A DNA stretch of 64,000 nucleotides from Tistrella mobilis KA081020-065 (GCF_000264455.2 NC_017956.1:3516001-3580000), one strand, 5' to 3'; shown: positions 8,776 through 17,048, counted from the stretch's first letter. The notes: generated from the letters alone by a model not told the origin. Made by a program: numbers and translations.

Positions 8776-9519
8776 ATGGAGCTTTCGGGCGAATACCGCA
8801 TCCCCGCCGCCCCTGAGACGGTCTGGGCAAAGCTGGTCGATCCGGCAGCGCTCAAGGACTGCATTCCAGGCTGCCAGTCGGTCGAGCAGACCGGCGAAAA
8901 CCAGTATGCCGCCGTCGTCACCGCCAAGATCGGCCCGGTGAAGGCGACCTTCAACGGCCAGGTGACCCTGTCGGATTTCGATCCGCCGAAGAGCTACCGC
9001 ATTGCGGGCGAGGGCAAGGGCGGTGCTGCCGGCTTCGGCAAGGGCACCGCCGATGTGACGCTGGAGCCCGACGGCGCGGGCGGCACCATCCTGCGCTACA
9101 CGGCCGATGCCCAGGTCGGCGGCAAGATGGCCCAGCTCGGCGCCCGGCTGATTCAGGGCACGGTGCAGAAGCTGGCCGACGAATTCTTCGCCAAATTCGC
9201 CGAACTCGCTGCGGCAAGTGAACCGGCCGCCCCGGCGGCTGCACCTGCCGCAGCCCCCGCGCCGGCAGACACCCCTCAGCCGGCACCGCAACCCGATCAC
9301 GGAGCCCCGGTCTCGCCGGCCGCCGCCGGCATGAGCGCGGGCATCTCGCCGGCCGCGGCGGCGATGGATATCGCCGGCCATAACGGCCATGACCATGACG
9401 ATCACGGCCATGACGATCATGGTCACGGCCATGGCAGCCACGGCAAGGGCGCGAACCCCGTCGTCTGGCTGGGCGCGCTGGTGGTCGTCTCGCTGGTGAT
9501 GGTGCTGCTGTTCGGCTGA
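8776..9519 (+). CDS. CoxG-like SRPBCC protein with His-rich linker and C-terminal membrane anchor
   Basis: Residues 1-145 form an SRPBCC/CoxG domain (start MELSGEYRIPAAPETVWAKL; DCIPGCQSV; later GTVQKLADEFFAKF). The family member CoxG helps anchor carbon monoxide dehydrogenase to the membrane, but no CODH genes are nearby. Residues 146-200 are an Ala/Pro-rich linker. Residues 202-222 carry nine histidines with aspartates and glycines, a likely metal-binding stretch. Residues 228-246 are a single hydrophobic helix ending in FG. The start has a clear AGGA-type ribosome-binding site. The general layout (domain, linker, tail anchor) is normal for CoxG; the histidine tract is not something I know from the family. 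Confidence 0.85.
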   Translation: MELSGEYRIPAAPETVWAKLVDPAALKDCIPGCQSVEQTGENQYAAVVTAKIGPVKATFNGQVTLSDFDPPKSYRIAGEGKGGAAGFGKGTADVTLEPDGAGGTILRYTADAQVGGKMAQLGARLIQGTVQKLADEFFAKFAELAAASEPAAPAAAPAAAPAPADTPQPAPQPDHGAPVSPAAAGMSAGISPAAAAMDIAGHNGHDHDDHGHDDHGHGHGSHGKGANPVVWLGALVVVSLVMVLLFG

Positions 9520-9535
9520 AGGCCGGACGGCTGAT

Positions 9536-9562
9536 GACGCGGTCTCCCGACGGGACCGCGTC
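9536..9562. terminator. bidirectional hairpin between convergent genes
   Basis: Perfect 9-bp inverted repeat GACGCGGTC / GACCGCGTC with a 9-nt loop, placed between the stop codons of the convergent CoxG-like and gamma carbonic anhydrase genes. There is no T-run, but position and symmetry suit a shared terminator. Confidence 0.5.
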
Positions 9563-9564
9563 GG

Positions 9565-10095
9565 TCAGCCGACGACGCGCAACCCCGTCCTGAACCGTGC
9601 CGCATTGCGGACATAGCCCTCGGCCGAGCCCTGCAGCATCGCAAGCGCTGCCGCGTCGAGCTGGCGCACCGCCTTTGCGGGGGAGCCCAGGATCAGGCTG
9701 CCCTCTGGGAATTCCTTGCCTTCGGTCACCAACGCATGGGCGCCGACCAGGCAGTTGGCACCGATCCGGGCGCCGTTCAGGATGGTGGCACCGATGCCGA
9801 TCAGGGTGTTGTCGCCGATGGTGCAGCCATGGACCATGGCGTGGTGGCCGATGGTGACGCCGGTGCCGATGGTGAGCGGCACGCCCCGGTCGGTATGGAG
9901 CGTGGCGCCGTCCTGGACATTGGTCCGGTCGCCGACCGCGATCAGGTCGTTGTCGCCGCGCAGCACCGCCCCGAACCAGATGCCGACATCCAGCCCCAGC
10001 CGCACCCATCCGATGACATGGGCATCGGGGGCGATCCAGATCCGGGCCGGATCGGCGATCTCGGGTTCCAGGTCGTCCAGGGCATAGAGCGGCAT
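9565..10095 (-). CDS. gamma carbonic anhydrase-like hexapeptide-repeat protein
   Basis: A 176-residue left-handed beta-helix protein of the YrdA/PaaY/gamma-CA group, expected to form trimers. Hexapeptide repeats run from about residue 18 ([19 protein letters not shown]) to about 140. The three metal-ligand histidines appear in ATLHTDRG and IGHHAMVH. The C-terminal helix is present. Carbonic anhydrase activity is possible but many relatives act as thioesterases on CoA esters, which would suit the neighbouring CoA-transferase gene 37 bp upstream on the same strand. The product probably shares that operon. Confidence 0.9.
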   Translation of the reverse strand: MPLYALDDLEPEIADPARIWIAPDAHVIGWVRLGLDVGIWFGAVLRGDNDLIAVGDRTNVQDGATLHTDRGVPLTIGTGVTIGHHAMVHGCTIGDNTLIGIGATILNGARIGANCLVGAHALVTEGKEFPEGSLILGSPAKAVRQLDAAALAMLQGSAEGYVRNAARFRTGLRVVG

Positions 10096-10132
10096 CGGCA
10101 GGGTCTCCTCTGGCGGGTGGCGGGCGGTCCGG

Positions 10133-11443
10133 TCAGTCGGCCGCCTTGGATGGGGGCGCCGTCACGACGCCCGCTGCCAGGATATCGCCGATCTCGGTCT
10201 CCGACAGTCCCGCCTCGCGCAGCAGCTCGATACCGTGCTCACCCGCCGCGGGCGGCTGGCGGCGCAGACCCGGCCGCCCGCCGGGCAGATGCACCGGCAG
10301 GGCCGGAATGCCGGCCCGCGCAGCCGCAGGCCCCTCTGCCCGACCTTCCGAAGCCGCAAGCTCCACATCCAGCAGCCCGCCCGAGGCCAGAAGATGCGGG
10401 TCGTCAAACAGGTCCGACGGCTTGGCGATCGGCGCGAAGGGCACGCCCAGCCGCTCCAGCCGCGCCATCGCCTCGGCCTTGGTCACCCGCCGGAAGGCGT
10501 CGGCCACCCGGGGCAGAAATTCCGGCCGCGCCGCCGCAAGCCGCGGCACGCTGTCCAGCGCCGGATCGGCCAGCAGATCCTCCAGCCCGAAGGCGCCGCA
10601 GAAGGCACGCCATTGCCCCATGCTCACCACACCGGCAAAGATCTGCTCGCCGGGCCCGGCCGTGTCGAACACGTCATAGACCGGCCAGGGCTTGCGCATG
10701 CCCGGGTCTCCGAAAGGTTCCGGATCGGTCGCCTCGATGGCCGCACGCGCCATGTGCTGGGCGACCAGGATCATGTTGGTCTCGAACAGGCCCGACTGGA
10801 CCAGCCCGCCGCGGCCGGTGCTCTCGCGCTCGCGCAGCGCCGCCAGGATCGCGATCACCCCGAACATGCCGCCCATGATGTCGTTGACCGAAGATCCGGC
10901 GCGCAGCGGCCGGCCACGCGGCCCGGTCATATAGGCAAGCCCGCCCATCATCTGCACCACCTCGTCGAGCGCGGTGCGGTGCTCGTAAGGTCCGGGCAGA
11001 AACCCCTTCAGCGCGCAATAGACCAGCCTGGGATTGACCTCGGCCATGGCAGTCGGCCCCAGCCCCAGCGCTTCCATGGCACCGGGGCGGAAATTCTCGA
11101 TCAGCACATCGGCATCTTCCGCCAGCCGGCGGACCAGGGCCACGCCCTCGGGCCGCTTCAGGTCAATGCACAGGCTGCGCTTGTTGCGGTTGAAGGTCGG
11201 GAAGAAGCCGATCGCCGCCCCGGTCAGCCGGCGGGTGGCATCCCCCGCCGGGCCGGGTTCGATCTTCACCACATCGGCGCCCAGATCCGCCAGGATCATG
11301 CCGCAGGACGGCCCCATGACCATGTGGGTGAATTCGAGCACGCGCAGACCGGCAAGCGGCAGGGCGGGGGCGTCCGGGGAGGAGACTGGCAAGACGGTAT
11401 CCTCTTGCAAAGCAGGGGCAGACAGAGGGGAGACGGATATCAC
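10133..11443 (-). CDS. CaiB/BaiF (family III) CoA-transferase
   Basis: A 436-residue enzyme of the formyl-CoA/carnitine CoA-transferase family that moves CoA between carboxylic acids. Visible features are the N-terminal [30 protein letters not shown] stretch in two parts, [27 protein letters not shown], and the Asp in [11 protein letters not shown] that corresponds to the catalytic aspartate of the family. It starts with GTG, whose last two bases lie in the TGA stop of the HMG-CoA-lyase-like gene, so the two are translationally coupled. In this setting a succinyl-CoA dependent transferase that activates hydroxymethylglutarate or a related acid is a reasonable inference. The exact acid cannot be read from the sequence. 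Confidence 0.9.
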   Translation of the reverse strand: MISVSPLSAPALQEDTVLPVSSPDAPALPLAGLRVLEFTHMVMGPSCGMILADLGADVVKIEPGPAGDATRRLTGAAIGFFPTFNRNKRSLCIDLKRPEGVALVRRLAEDADVLIENFRPGAMEALGLGPTAMAEVNPRLVYCALKGFLPGPYEHRTALDEVVQMMGGLAYMTGPRGRPLRAGSSVNDIMGGMFGVIAILAALRERESTGRGGLVQSGLFETNMILVAQHMARAAIEATDPEPFGDPGMRKPWPVYDVFDTAGPGEQIFAGVVSMGQWRAFCGAFGLEDLLADPALDSVPRLAAARPEFLPRVADAFRRVTKAEAMARLERLGVPFAPIAKPSDLFDDPHLLASGGLLDVELAASEGRAEGPAAARAGIPALPVHLPGGRPGLRRQPPAAGEHGIELLREAGLSETEIGDILAAGVVTAPPSKAAD

Positions 11444-12387
11444 CCGGCCATGTGCCAGGTCGGCGGAATGCCGGCAGCGGCAACCCGCCCGTGCAGGGCC
11501 TCGCCGGGCAGGCCGGCCGACAGCAGCTCCCGCGCCCGGATCAGCCGGTCCAGATCGATGCCGGTATCGAAGCCCTCGGATTCCAGCAGATAGACCAGAT
11601 CCTCAGTAGTCACGTTACCGACCGATCCCGGTGCGAAGGGGCAGCCGCCAAGGCCGCCATGGGCGGCGTCGAAACCGCGCACCCCCTCTTCCAGCCCGGC
11701 CAGCACATTGGCGAGGCCGGTGCCGAGCGTGTCGTGCAGATGCAGATTGCCAAGCGGCACCGCCCCCAGTTCGGCGCGCACCGCCCGCACCAGCCGGCGG
11801 ACCTGACGTGGGGTCGCATAGCCCAGTGTATCGGCCAGCGCCACCGCATCGGCCCCGGCCCGGGCCAGCGCGACGGCGGTGTCGATCACGTCCCGCTCCG
11901 GTACCACGCCCTGGCGGGAACAGCCGAAGGCGGTGGAGATGCCGGCCTCGATCCGTGGCCGGCCGGGCCCACCATCGTGCAGGCGGGTCACGATGTCGGC
12001 CACCGCCGCCACCTGTTCGGCACGGCTGCGGCGGAGATTGGCCTGGCTGTGCGCCTCGCTGGCCGAGACCGGCAGAATGATCGTCGTGGCGCCGGCCGCG
12101 ATCGCGGCTTCGACGCCCTTCATGTTCGGGGCAAGCACCACGGCATGCAGATCGGGATGGGTAGCACGGACCCGGGCGGTGACCTCGGCGGCATCGGCCA
12201 TCTGCGGCATCAGGGCGGGCGGCACGAAACTCGCCACCTCCATCTCGCGAAGGCCGGCCGCCACCAGGGCGGCGATCCAGGCAAGCTTGTCGGCCGTGGC
12301 CATCACCGCGCGGGCGTTCTGCAACCCGTCACGCGGGCCGACCTCGCGCACGATCACCCGGGGGCGGTCGCTCGTCTCCTGCGTCAT
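11440..12387 (-). CDS. hydroxymethylglutaryl-CoA lyase family protein
   Basis: A 315-residue TIM-barrel lyase that cleaves HMG-CoA to acetoacetate and acetyl-CoA, or a close analogue. Active-site motifs are present: REVGPRDGLQN near the N-terminus, the metal histidines in LHLHDTLG, and the signature GGLGGCPFAPGSVGN with the catalytic cysteine, followed by TEDLVYLLE. It starts at ATG 12387 behind GGAGGATCTGGAG. It overlaps the CoA-transferase start by 4 bp. Together the two could activate and cleave a branched dicarboxylic acid. Other members of the family act in citramalyl-CoA or leucine breakdown; there are no leucine-pathway dehydrogenase or carboxylase genes here. Confidence 0.92.
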   Translation of the reverse strand: MTQETSDRPRVIVREVGPRDGLQNARAVMATADKLAWIAALVAAGLREMEVASFVPPALMPQMADAAEVTARVRATHPDLHAVVLAPNMKGVEAAIAAGATTIILPVSASEAHSQANLRRSRAEQVAAVADIVTRLHDGGPGRPRIEAGISTAFGCSRQGVVPERDVIDTAVALARAGADAVALADTLGYATPRQVRRLVRAVRAELGAVPLGNLHLHDTLGTGLANVLAGLEEGVRGFDAAHGGLGGCPFAPGSVGNVTTEDLVYLLESEGFDTGIDLDRLIRARELLSAGLPGEALHGRVAAAGIPPTWHMAG

Positions 12388-12490
12388 CTCCAGATCCTCC
12401 CATGCACCTGCGGGTGCAGGCCGTCTGCATGCGGTTTTCTGGAAGAGTGGCTCCTCGGGATACGAAGGGGAATCGCAAAGATGCGGAGGA

Positions 12491-12513
12491 AGCTTCCGTC
12501 ATCGACGGAAGCT
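12491..12513 (-). terminator. perfect dyad after LysR gene (terminator or operator)
   Basis: AGCTTCCGTC, three bases, GACGGAAGCT: a perfect 10-bp inverted repeat that begins on the last base of the LysR stop codon and lies about 105 bp before the lyase start. No T-run follows, so it may be a weak terminator that separates regulator and enzyme genes, or a regulator-binding dyad upstream of the enzyme genes. Confidence 0.5.
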
Positions 12514-13436
12514 CAATCTGCCTCACTCAGGCTGGCGAGGTGATCATGCAGCAGCCGCGCCGCAGGCGGCAGCATGGCGGGAGCACGGCCGACCAGCCGC
12601 AGACGACGATGTGCCCATGGCTCGGCAATCGCCACGCCCACCAGGCCCAGCGCGGGCGAGAAGATGTCGAACACACCGTCGGGGATGACCGCAACGCCCT
12701 GCCCGGCCGCCACCATGCGGATGGCGCTGTCTACCGTCGCCACGCGAAAGGCGGCGCGCGGGTTCAGACCGGCCCGCTCGGCCATGTCGTTCAGCAGCAG
12801 GGTGATGGCGCCGCCCTCGATGATCTCGATCAGCGGCTCGCGCAGCAGCTCCCCCAGACCGATGCCCTCTCGGCCAGGCCCGCCTCTGCCGGCAAGCGGG
12901 TGACCATCCGGCACCACCGCCAGCAGCCGGTCGCGCCCCCAGGGCCGGCCGGTCAGCCCTTCGGGCAGGGCGGTCCCGATGGTGATGATCCCCAGATCCG
13001 CCCGCCCCTCGACCAGCTCGCTCAGAATGGTCAGGCTGGTGCTCTCGATCAGCTCGATTTCGATGCCGGGCCGGGCGTGGCCAAAGGCGGCCAGGGCCTG
13101 GGGCAGCGGATGGCCGGCGACCACCGACATGGTCGCCGCCAGCCGCACCCGGCCGAGCCCGCCGCCCGCTACCGCCCGCAGATCATCGGCCAGCCGGTCA
13201 CCAAAGGCGAACATCGCCCGGGCATGGCGGGCCAGCACCTCCCCCTCGGGGGTGGGGGTGACCCCACGGGCGGCCCGGTCGAGCAGCCGCACCCCAAGTT
13301 CCGCCTCCAGCTCCTGGATGCGCTTGGCCGCGGCCGAAACCGCGATGCCGCAGCGCCCGGCGGCACGGGTGACACTGCCGCAATCGATCGCCGCCAGCAG
13401 GATCTGCAGGCTCCGCCAGTCCGGGGGCAGGGTCAT
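12513..13436 (-). CDS. LysR-family transcriptional regulator
   Basis: A 307-residue LysR protein. The winged helix-turn-helix is at residues about 7-65 (ILLAAIDCGSVTRAAGRCGIA, AAKRIQELEAELGVRLLDR, then TPEGEVLARHA). The substrate-binding domain covers about 90-300 with the usual hinge and FRVATVDSAIRMVAAGQGVAVIP. Its ATG overlaps the stop of the DUF427 gene by 4 bp. It lies upstream of and in the same direction as the lyase and CoA-transferase genes, which is less common than the divergent layout, and it most likely controls them. The inducer is unknown. Confidence 0.9.
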   Translation of the reverse strand: MTLPPDWRSLQILLAAIDCGSVTRAAGRCGIAVSAAAKRIQELEAELGVRLLDRAARGVTPTPEGEVLARHARAMFAFGDRLADDLRAVAGGGLGRVRLAATMSVVAGHPLPQALAAFGHARPGIEIELIESTSLTILSELVEGRADLGIITIGTALPEGLTGRPWGRDRLLAVVPDGHPLAGRGGPGREGIGLGELLREPLIEIIEGGAITLLLNDMAERAGLNPRAAFRVATVDSAIRMVAAGQGVAVIPDGVFDIFSPALGLVGVAIAEPWAHRRLRLVGRAPAMLPPAARLLHDHLASLSEAD

Positions 13437-13858
13437 GCCGGCCCGTCGCCATCGTCTCCGCGACCATCGGTTGCGGGCGCATCATCGGTCTCGATCGCAT
13501 CCACCCGGTCGGGGTAGAAGGCGAGCCGGCCGCTGATCGAGGCCATGGCGGGCAGCGGATCCTCATAGCTCCAGGCCGCATTCTCGCCACGTGTCCCGGC
13601 CGCAGGGATCGAGAAATAGGCCGCCTCGCCCTTATAGGGGCACCAGCTGGTCTGGCTGGTGCGGGCCAGCGCACCCATCGCCACATCGGCGCGCGGCAGG
13701 TAGAAGACCGGCGGATACTCGGCCTCCTTCAGCACCACCGCCTTGCGACTGTCGGCGATCACCCGGCCGCCGGCGCGCACCCGGACCCGGCCGGGCCAGG
13801 CGGTGACGGTGATCGGATGGTCGGGCCCGGGCACCCGGACCGTGCGTGTTCCGGTCAT
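13433..13858 (-). CDS. DUF427 domain-containing protein
   Basis: A 141-residue protein covering one DUF427 domain. Typical family signs are GPDHPITVTAWPGRVRVRAGG, VVLKEAEYPPVFYLPRADV, the SWCPYKGEAAYFS motif, and AWSYEDPLP with a closing segment GRLAFYPDRVDAI. ATG 13858 starts directly at the conserved region. The biochemical role of the family is not established; the CPYKG motif is invariant and may be functional. It is the first gene of the minus-strand run with LysR, lyase and CoA-transferase. Upstream lies a 203-bp gap shared with the divergent hydrolase gene. Confidence 0.9.
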   Translation of the reverse strand: MTGTRTVRVPGPDHPITVTAWPGRVRVRAGGRVIADSRKAVVLKEAEYPPVFYLPRADVAMGALARTSQTSWCPYKGEAAYFSIPAAGTRGENAAWSYEDPLPAMASISGRLAFYPDRVDAIETDDAPATDGRGDDGDGPA

Positions 13859-14061
13859 GGTCTGTCGCTCCTTGCTGGCAGGGGCAGACGCCCTCGACGG
13901 CGCCCGATCGGATCTGGCAGATCTGGGCATGACCAGGGCGGGTCGGCAAGGGGTGGGGGCCGGATCATCCCCTCTGCCCGGTGGCTGATCATCCTGCGGG
14001 TGATCAATCCTGCCCGCAGGGCTATGCTAGCGGCCATGCCCCGAAAAAGCCCGGACCAGAC

Positions 14062-14904
14062 ATGACCCAGATCGCCCCCGCCGAGACTGCCGCCCCGACC
14101 GCCCCCGTGGCGCAGGACCACCTGATCCCGACGCCCAGGGGCCGGCTCTTCGCCCGCAGCTGGACGCCGCCCGCTTCGGAGGAACGAGTGGGGGGCGGCG
14201 GGGTGCCCATTCTGCTCTTCCATGATTCACTCGGCTGCGTCGCGCTCTGGCGCAGCTTTCCGGAACGGCTCGCCGCCGCCACCGGCCGGCGGGTGATCGC
14301 CTATGACCGGCTGGGCTTCGGCCGTTCCGATCCCTACCCCGGCCTGCTGCCGATCGATTTCGTCGCCGCCGAAGCGCGAGAGGCGGTGCCGGCAATCTGT
14401 GACGCGCTCGGCATCGACGGCTTCATCGCCTGCGGCCACAGTGTCGGCGGCGGCATGGGCATCCATACCGCCGCCGCCCTTCCCGAGCGTTGCCGGGCGC
14501 TTGTGACCATTGCCGCACAGGCCTTCGTCGAGGACCGCACCATCGCCGGGATCGAGGTCGCCAAGGCCGGCTTTCAGCGGCCTGAAGAGCTGGCCAAACT
14601 CGCCCGCTATCACGGCGACAAGGCACGCTGGGTGGTCGATGCCTGGACCGAGACCTGGCTGTCACCCGTCTTCGCCGAGTGGACGGTGGATGCGGCCCGT
14701 GCCCGGGTGCGCTGCCCGGTGCTCGCAATCCATGGCGAGCTTGACGAATACGGCTCGCCCGAACATCCCCGCCGCATTGCCGGCACCACCGGCACCGCGC
14801 GCATCCTGGCCGGCATCGGCCATGTGCCCCACCGCGAATGCGAGGACGACCTGGTGGAGCTGATCAGCGGCTTCCTGGCCGGGGCGGTGCCGGCGGCAGG
14901 CTGA
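14062..14904 (+). CDS. alpha/beta-fold hydrolase
   Basis: A 280-residue soluble hydrolase. The nucleophile elbow is GHSVGGG (serine near residue 130), the oxyanion region is LFHDSLGCVALWRSF, the acid is probably the Asp in HGELDEYG, and the histidine is in GIGHVPHRECE. ATG 14062 is used; upstream codons show no domain. The last 41 bp overlap the end of the convergent HXXEE gene. Substrate cannot be assigned; ester, lactone or haloalkane-type substrates are all found in this fold. Confidence 0.87.
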   Translation: MTQIAPAETAAPTAPVAQDHLIPTPRGRLFARSWTPPASEERVGGGGVPILLFHDSLGCVALWRSFPERLAAATGRRVIAYDRLGFGRSDPYPGLLPIDFVAAEAREAVPAICDALGIDGFIACGHSVGGGMGIHTAAALPERCRALVTIAAQAFVEDRTIAGIEVAKAGFQRPEELAKLARYHGDKARWVVDAWTETWLSPVFAEWTVDAARARVRCPVLAIHGELDEYGSPEHPRRIAGTTGTARILAGIGHVPHRECEDDLVELISGFLAGAVPAAG

Positions 14905-15622
14905 TCTGCCGCCCTGCCGTCACCCGTGCGACCAGTGCCGGCGGGATCACCGGATTGACGATCTGGATCAGCACCAGCAGGGCCGTTCCGATCCGCCCCG
15001 CCAGAAAGGCGACCAGAGAGCCCATCAGCACGGCGTGCAGCAACACCCCGCCCGCAACCGTGCCGGCAACCGCCCGCCGCCCCAGATCGGGCCGGCCCAG
15101 CGCCATGCGGAAACTCCACACCGACAGCGGCAGAAACAGAACCAGCGCGGTCAACAGGCCCGGATTATAGGCCCCCTCCACCACGGCCGGCACCAGATGG
15201 GCCATGGTGTTCACCGCCGGCACCCCCAGCCAGGCCAGCGCCAGCGCCGGCCGCCGCCGCCCCAGCAGCGCACAGGCGGGCCCCGCCAGCCAGACCACCG
15301 GGATGTTCACGGCGGTGATGAAGGCCTCAGGGATCGGACAGGCGGCGGGATCCGGAAAGCCGAAGGTGGCGCACAGCATGCCCCGGAAGGCATAGGGCAC
15401 CCCCAGCGCATCGACGCCGTGCTCCTCCACCTGATGGAACAGATAGGCCAGCGTCCCCGCCCAGCACAGCCAGACCGGATCCCGCCAGCGCGTGACGGAA
15501 CGGTCTCCCCGCAATCCCCCACCGGCCAGCACGATCGCCAGCGGCACCGCCAGCACCAGCCCGATCCAGGGCCAGAGGTGCGAGAAGGTCATCGACGGGG
15601 GGAAGAGATCGGCGACGGGCAT
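14864..15622 (-). CDS. HXXEE domain membrane protein
   Basis: A protein of about 252 residues with several hydrophobic helices. It shows the name-giving motif in FHQVEEHGVDALG (near residue 67) and a second conserved histidine in NTMAHLVPAVVEGAYNPGL. The family has no known function. ATG 15622 has a GGAG 8 bp upstream; ATG 15643 and 15700 are alternatives. The 3' end overlaps the convergent hydrolase gene by 41 bp, so the two transcripts are complementary there. Confidence 0.8.
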   Translation of the reverse strand: MPVADLFPPSMTFSHLWPWIGLVLAVPLAIVLAGGGLRGDRSVTRWRDPVWLCWAGTLAYLFHQVEEHGVDALGVPYAFRGMLCATFGFPDPAACPIPEAFITAVNIPVVWLAGPACALLGRRRPALALAWLGVPAVNTMAHLVPAVVEGAYNPGLLTALVLFLPLSVWSFRMALGRPDLGRRAVAGTVAGGVLLHAVLMGSLVAFLAGRIGTALLVLIQIVNPVIPPALVARVTAGRQISLPPAPPRPGSR

Positions 15623-15701
15623 GGGGGCGTCTCCGCTCGGCATGATCCTCGACAGCATCATAGGCCGGGTCACCGACCATGACGATAGCCGCCACAGCAT
15701 C

Positions 15702-15730
15702 CTTCATCGTGGGGCAATCAGACGTATAAT
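15702..15730 (+). promoter_or_regulatory. promoter of the toxin-antitoxin pair
   Basis: A perfect TATAAT (15725-15730) stands 32 bp before the antitoxin ATG. A weak CTTCAT (15702-15707) sits 17 bp upstream of it. The weak -35 fits a promoter that is repressed by its own antitoxin. Confidence 0.55.
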
Positions 15731-15762
15731 CGACCCGCCACCACTTTGGCCGGAGCATCCCC

Positions 15763-16068
15763 ATGGCGAACAAGCAGCCCCGCCCCGAGCGGAAGGTGCC
15801 AGGCCGGGTCGAACGTCTCGGCTTCCGGCTGGACGAAGAGACCAAGGAACTGATCGAGCGGGCCGCCCATCTGTCGCGGCGCAAGGTGAGTGATTTCTGC
15901 GTCACCGCCCTCGTCGAGACCGCCCGCCGCACGATCGCCGAACATGAGACCCTCGCTCTGTCCGACCGGGATCGGGCAGCCTTCTTCGATGCCCTGATCG
16001 CGCCCCCCGAACCGAACGACCGGCTCCGCCGCGCCTTCTCGGAACACGGGCGGCGCGTGGTTTCCTGA
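15763..16068 (+). CDS. tacA: DUF1778 antitoxin (TacA-like)
   Basis: A 101-residue antitoxin. The N-terminal ribbon-helix-helix part includes RLGFRLDEETKELIERAAHLS and SDFCVTALVETARRTI, which should bind the promoter DNA. The C-terminal tail with LSDRDRAAFFDALIAPPEPN is the part that wraps and blocks the toxin in the TacA family. The toxin gene begins 2 bp after its stop. DUF1778 followed by a GNAT toxin is the standard TacAT/AtaRT layout. Confidence 0.9.
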   Translation: MANKQPRPERKVPGRVERLGFRLDEETKELIERAAHLSRRKVSDFCVTALVETARRTIAEHETLALSDRDRAAFFDALIAPPEPNDRLRRAFSEHGRRVVS

Positions 16069-16070
16069 AC

Positions 16071-16586
16071 ATGGCGGCGATGGATCCGGATTTGCGGATC
16101 GACGCTCTTGCACCGCATCACGATCGGGCCGGCTTCTCCTGCGGTATCGACGACCTGGATCGCTATCTCGCGACGCAGGCCGGGCAGGATGTACGGCGCA
16201 AGGCCAATGGCGTCTTCGTGGTAACGGCCTCCGCCCGACCCGAAACCGTGCTCGGCTACTACACCCTGTGCGCCACCGCGCTTGAGCCGGGAGCGGTCCC
16301 CGCTGCTGCCCGGAAGCACATCCCACGCTATCCCCTGGTCAGCGCCACCCTGCTCGGCCGGCTCGCCGTCTCGACGACCTGCCAGGGCACGGGCCTCGGC
16401 GCCATCCTCCTCGCCGACGCCCTGCGCCGCGCTTACGCCTCCGCCACGACAATCGGTTCCTGCATGGTGATTGTTGATGCCCTGAACGCACGGGCAGCGG
16501 CCTTTTATGCCGCCCATGGCTTCATGCAGCTGTCCGACTCGATGCGGCTGGTGTTGCCTATGGTGGTGGGGAAGCTGGTTTTATGA
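16071..16586 (+). CDS. tacT: GNAT-family acetyltransferase toxin (TacT-like)
   Basis: A 171-residue GNAT protein. The acetyl-CoA loop is LAVSTTCQGTGLGAILLADA (residues about 98-117), and the tyrosine of FYAAHGF (Tyr146) matches the catalytic tyrosine of TacT/AtaT toxins. Members of this family block translation by acetylating the amino group of charged tRNA; which aminoacyl-tRNA is hit here cannot be told. ATG 16071 lies 2 bp after the antitoxin stop; ATG 16080 is an alternative. The DNA after the gene becomes visibly more AT-rich, and a tRNA-Arg gene follows 250 bp later. Confidence 0.9.
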   Translation: MAAMDPDLRIDALAPHHDRAGFSCGIDDLDRYLATQAGQDVRRKANGVFVVTASARPETVLGYYTLCATALEPGAVPAAARKHIPRYPLVSATLLGRLAVSTTCQGTGLGAILLADALRRAYASATTIGSCMVIVDALNARAAAFYAAHGFMQLSDSMRLVLPMVVGKLVL

Positions 16587-16836
16587 TTCGGCCACATTAA
16601 CTTTCGACCTCCGTCGGTCGAACGCCACCACGGAGCAAGGAATGAGAGTCTGCATCTATTGCGGCCGTGAAAAACCCGAATGAAGAACTTTCCGACCAAT
16701 AGATATGGCCTAACGCCTTGGGCAACACAAGTGTAGCAACGGCGCGGCAATAGCCGTCGGGAATCCCGAGCCACCGCACAGAGCTAAAATGCCTGCAACC
16801 GGGACCAGCTGATCATGACATTAGGGTAATAGAGAA
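16587..16836. other. gene-free, AT-richer spacer between tacT and tRNA-Arg
   Basis: No convincing gene: short frames on either strand lack motifs and overlap the toxin. Base composition is lower in GC than the surroundings. A short hairpin (CGACC-N6-GGTCG, 16606-16621) follows the toxin stop. No repeat of the tRNA 3' end was found, so an attachment site is not supported. Confidence 0.5.
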
Positions 16837-16913
16837 TGGCGCACTCGACAGGATTCGAACCTGTGACCTCCGCCTTCGGAGGGCGGCGCTCTATCCAACT
16901 GAGCTACGAGTGC
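16837..16913 (-). tRNA. tRNA-Arg (anticodon CCG)
   Basis: Read on the minus strand it has a 7-bp acceptor stem (GCACTCG with CGAGTGC), D arm AGCTCAGTTGGATAGAGC, anticodon stem CCGCC/GGCGG with loop CTCCGAA (anticodon CCG, reads CGG), T arm with GGTTCGAATCC, and an encoded CCA end. All stems pair. The CGG codon is frequent in this GC-rich genome. Confidence 0.97.
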
Positions 16914-17048
16914 GTGGCCGGGGCGAACCTGCGGCGGACGGCGGGGGTGGCCCCCGGCGTCGAGGCCTGGACATTAGCCGAAGGCGGCGGCGGCGTAAAG
17001 TGTTTCGCGCGGGGTTTTCACAGGGGGTGAAAGCCGGGGTGCAGCCGG

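Noticed and set aside
16505-16774. An 89-codon minus-strand frame over the tacT end and spacer
   Set aside because: No recognisable motif, no ribosome-binding site, and it overlaps the toxin.
16587-16913. tRNA-Arg as attachment site of an integrated element
   Set aside because: No integrase and no second copy of the tRNA 3' end were found in the window, so only the location is suggestive.
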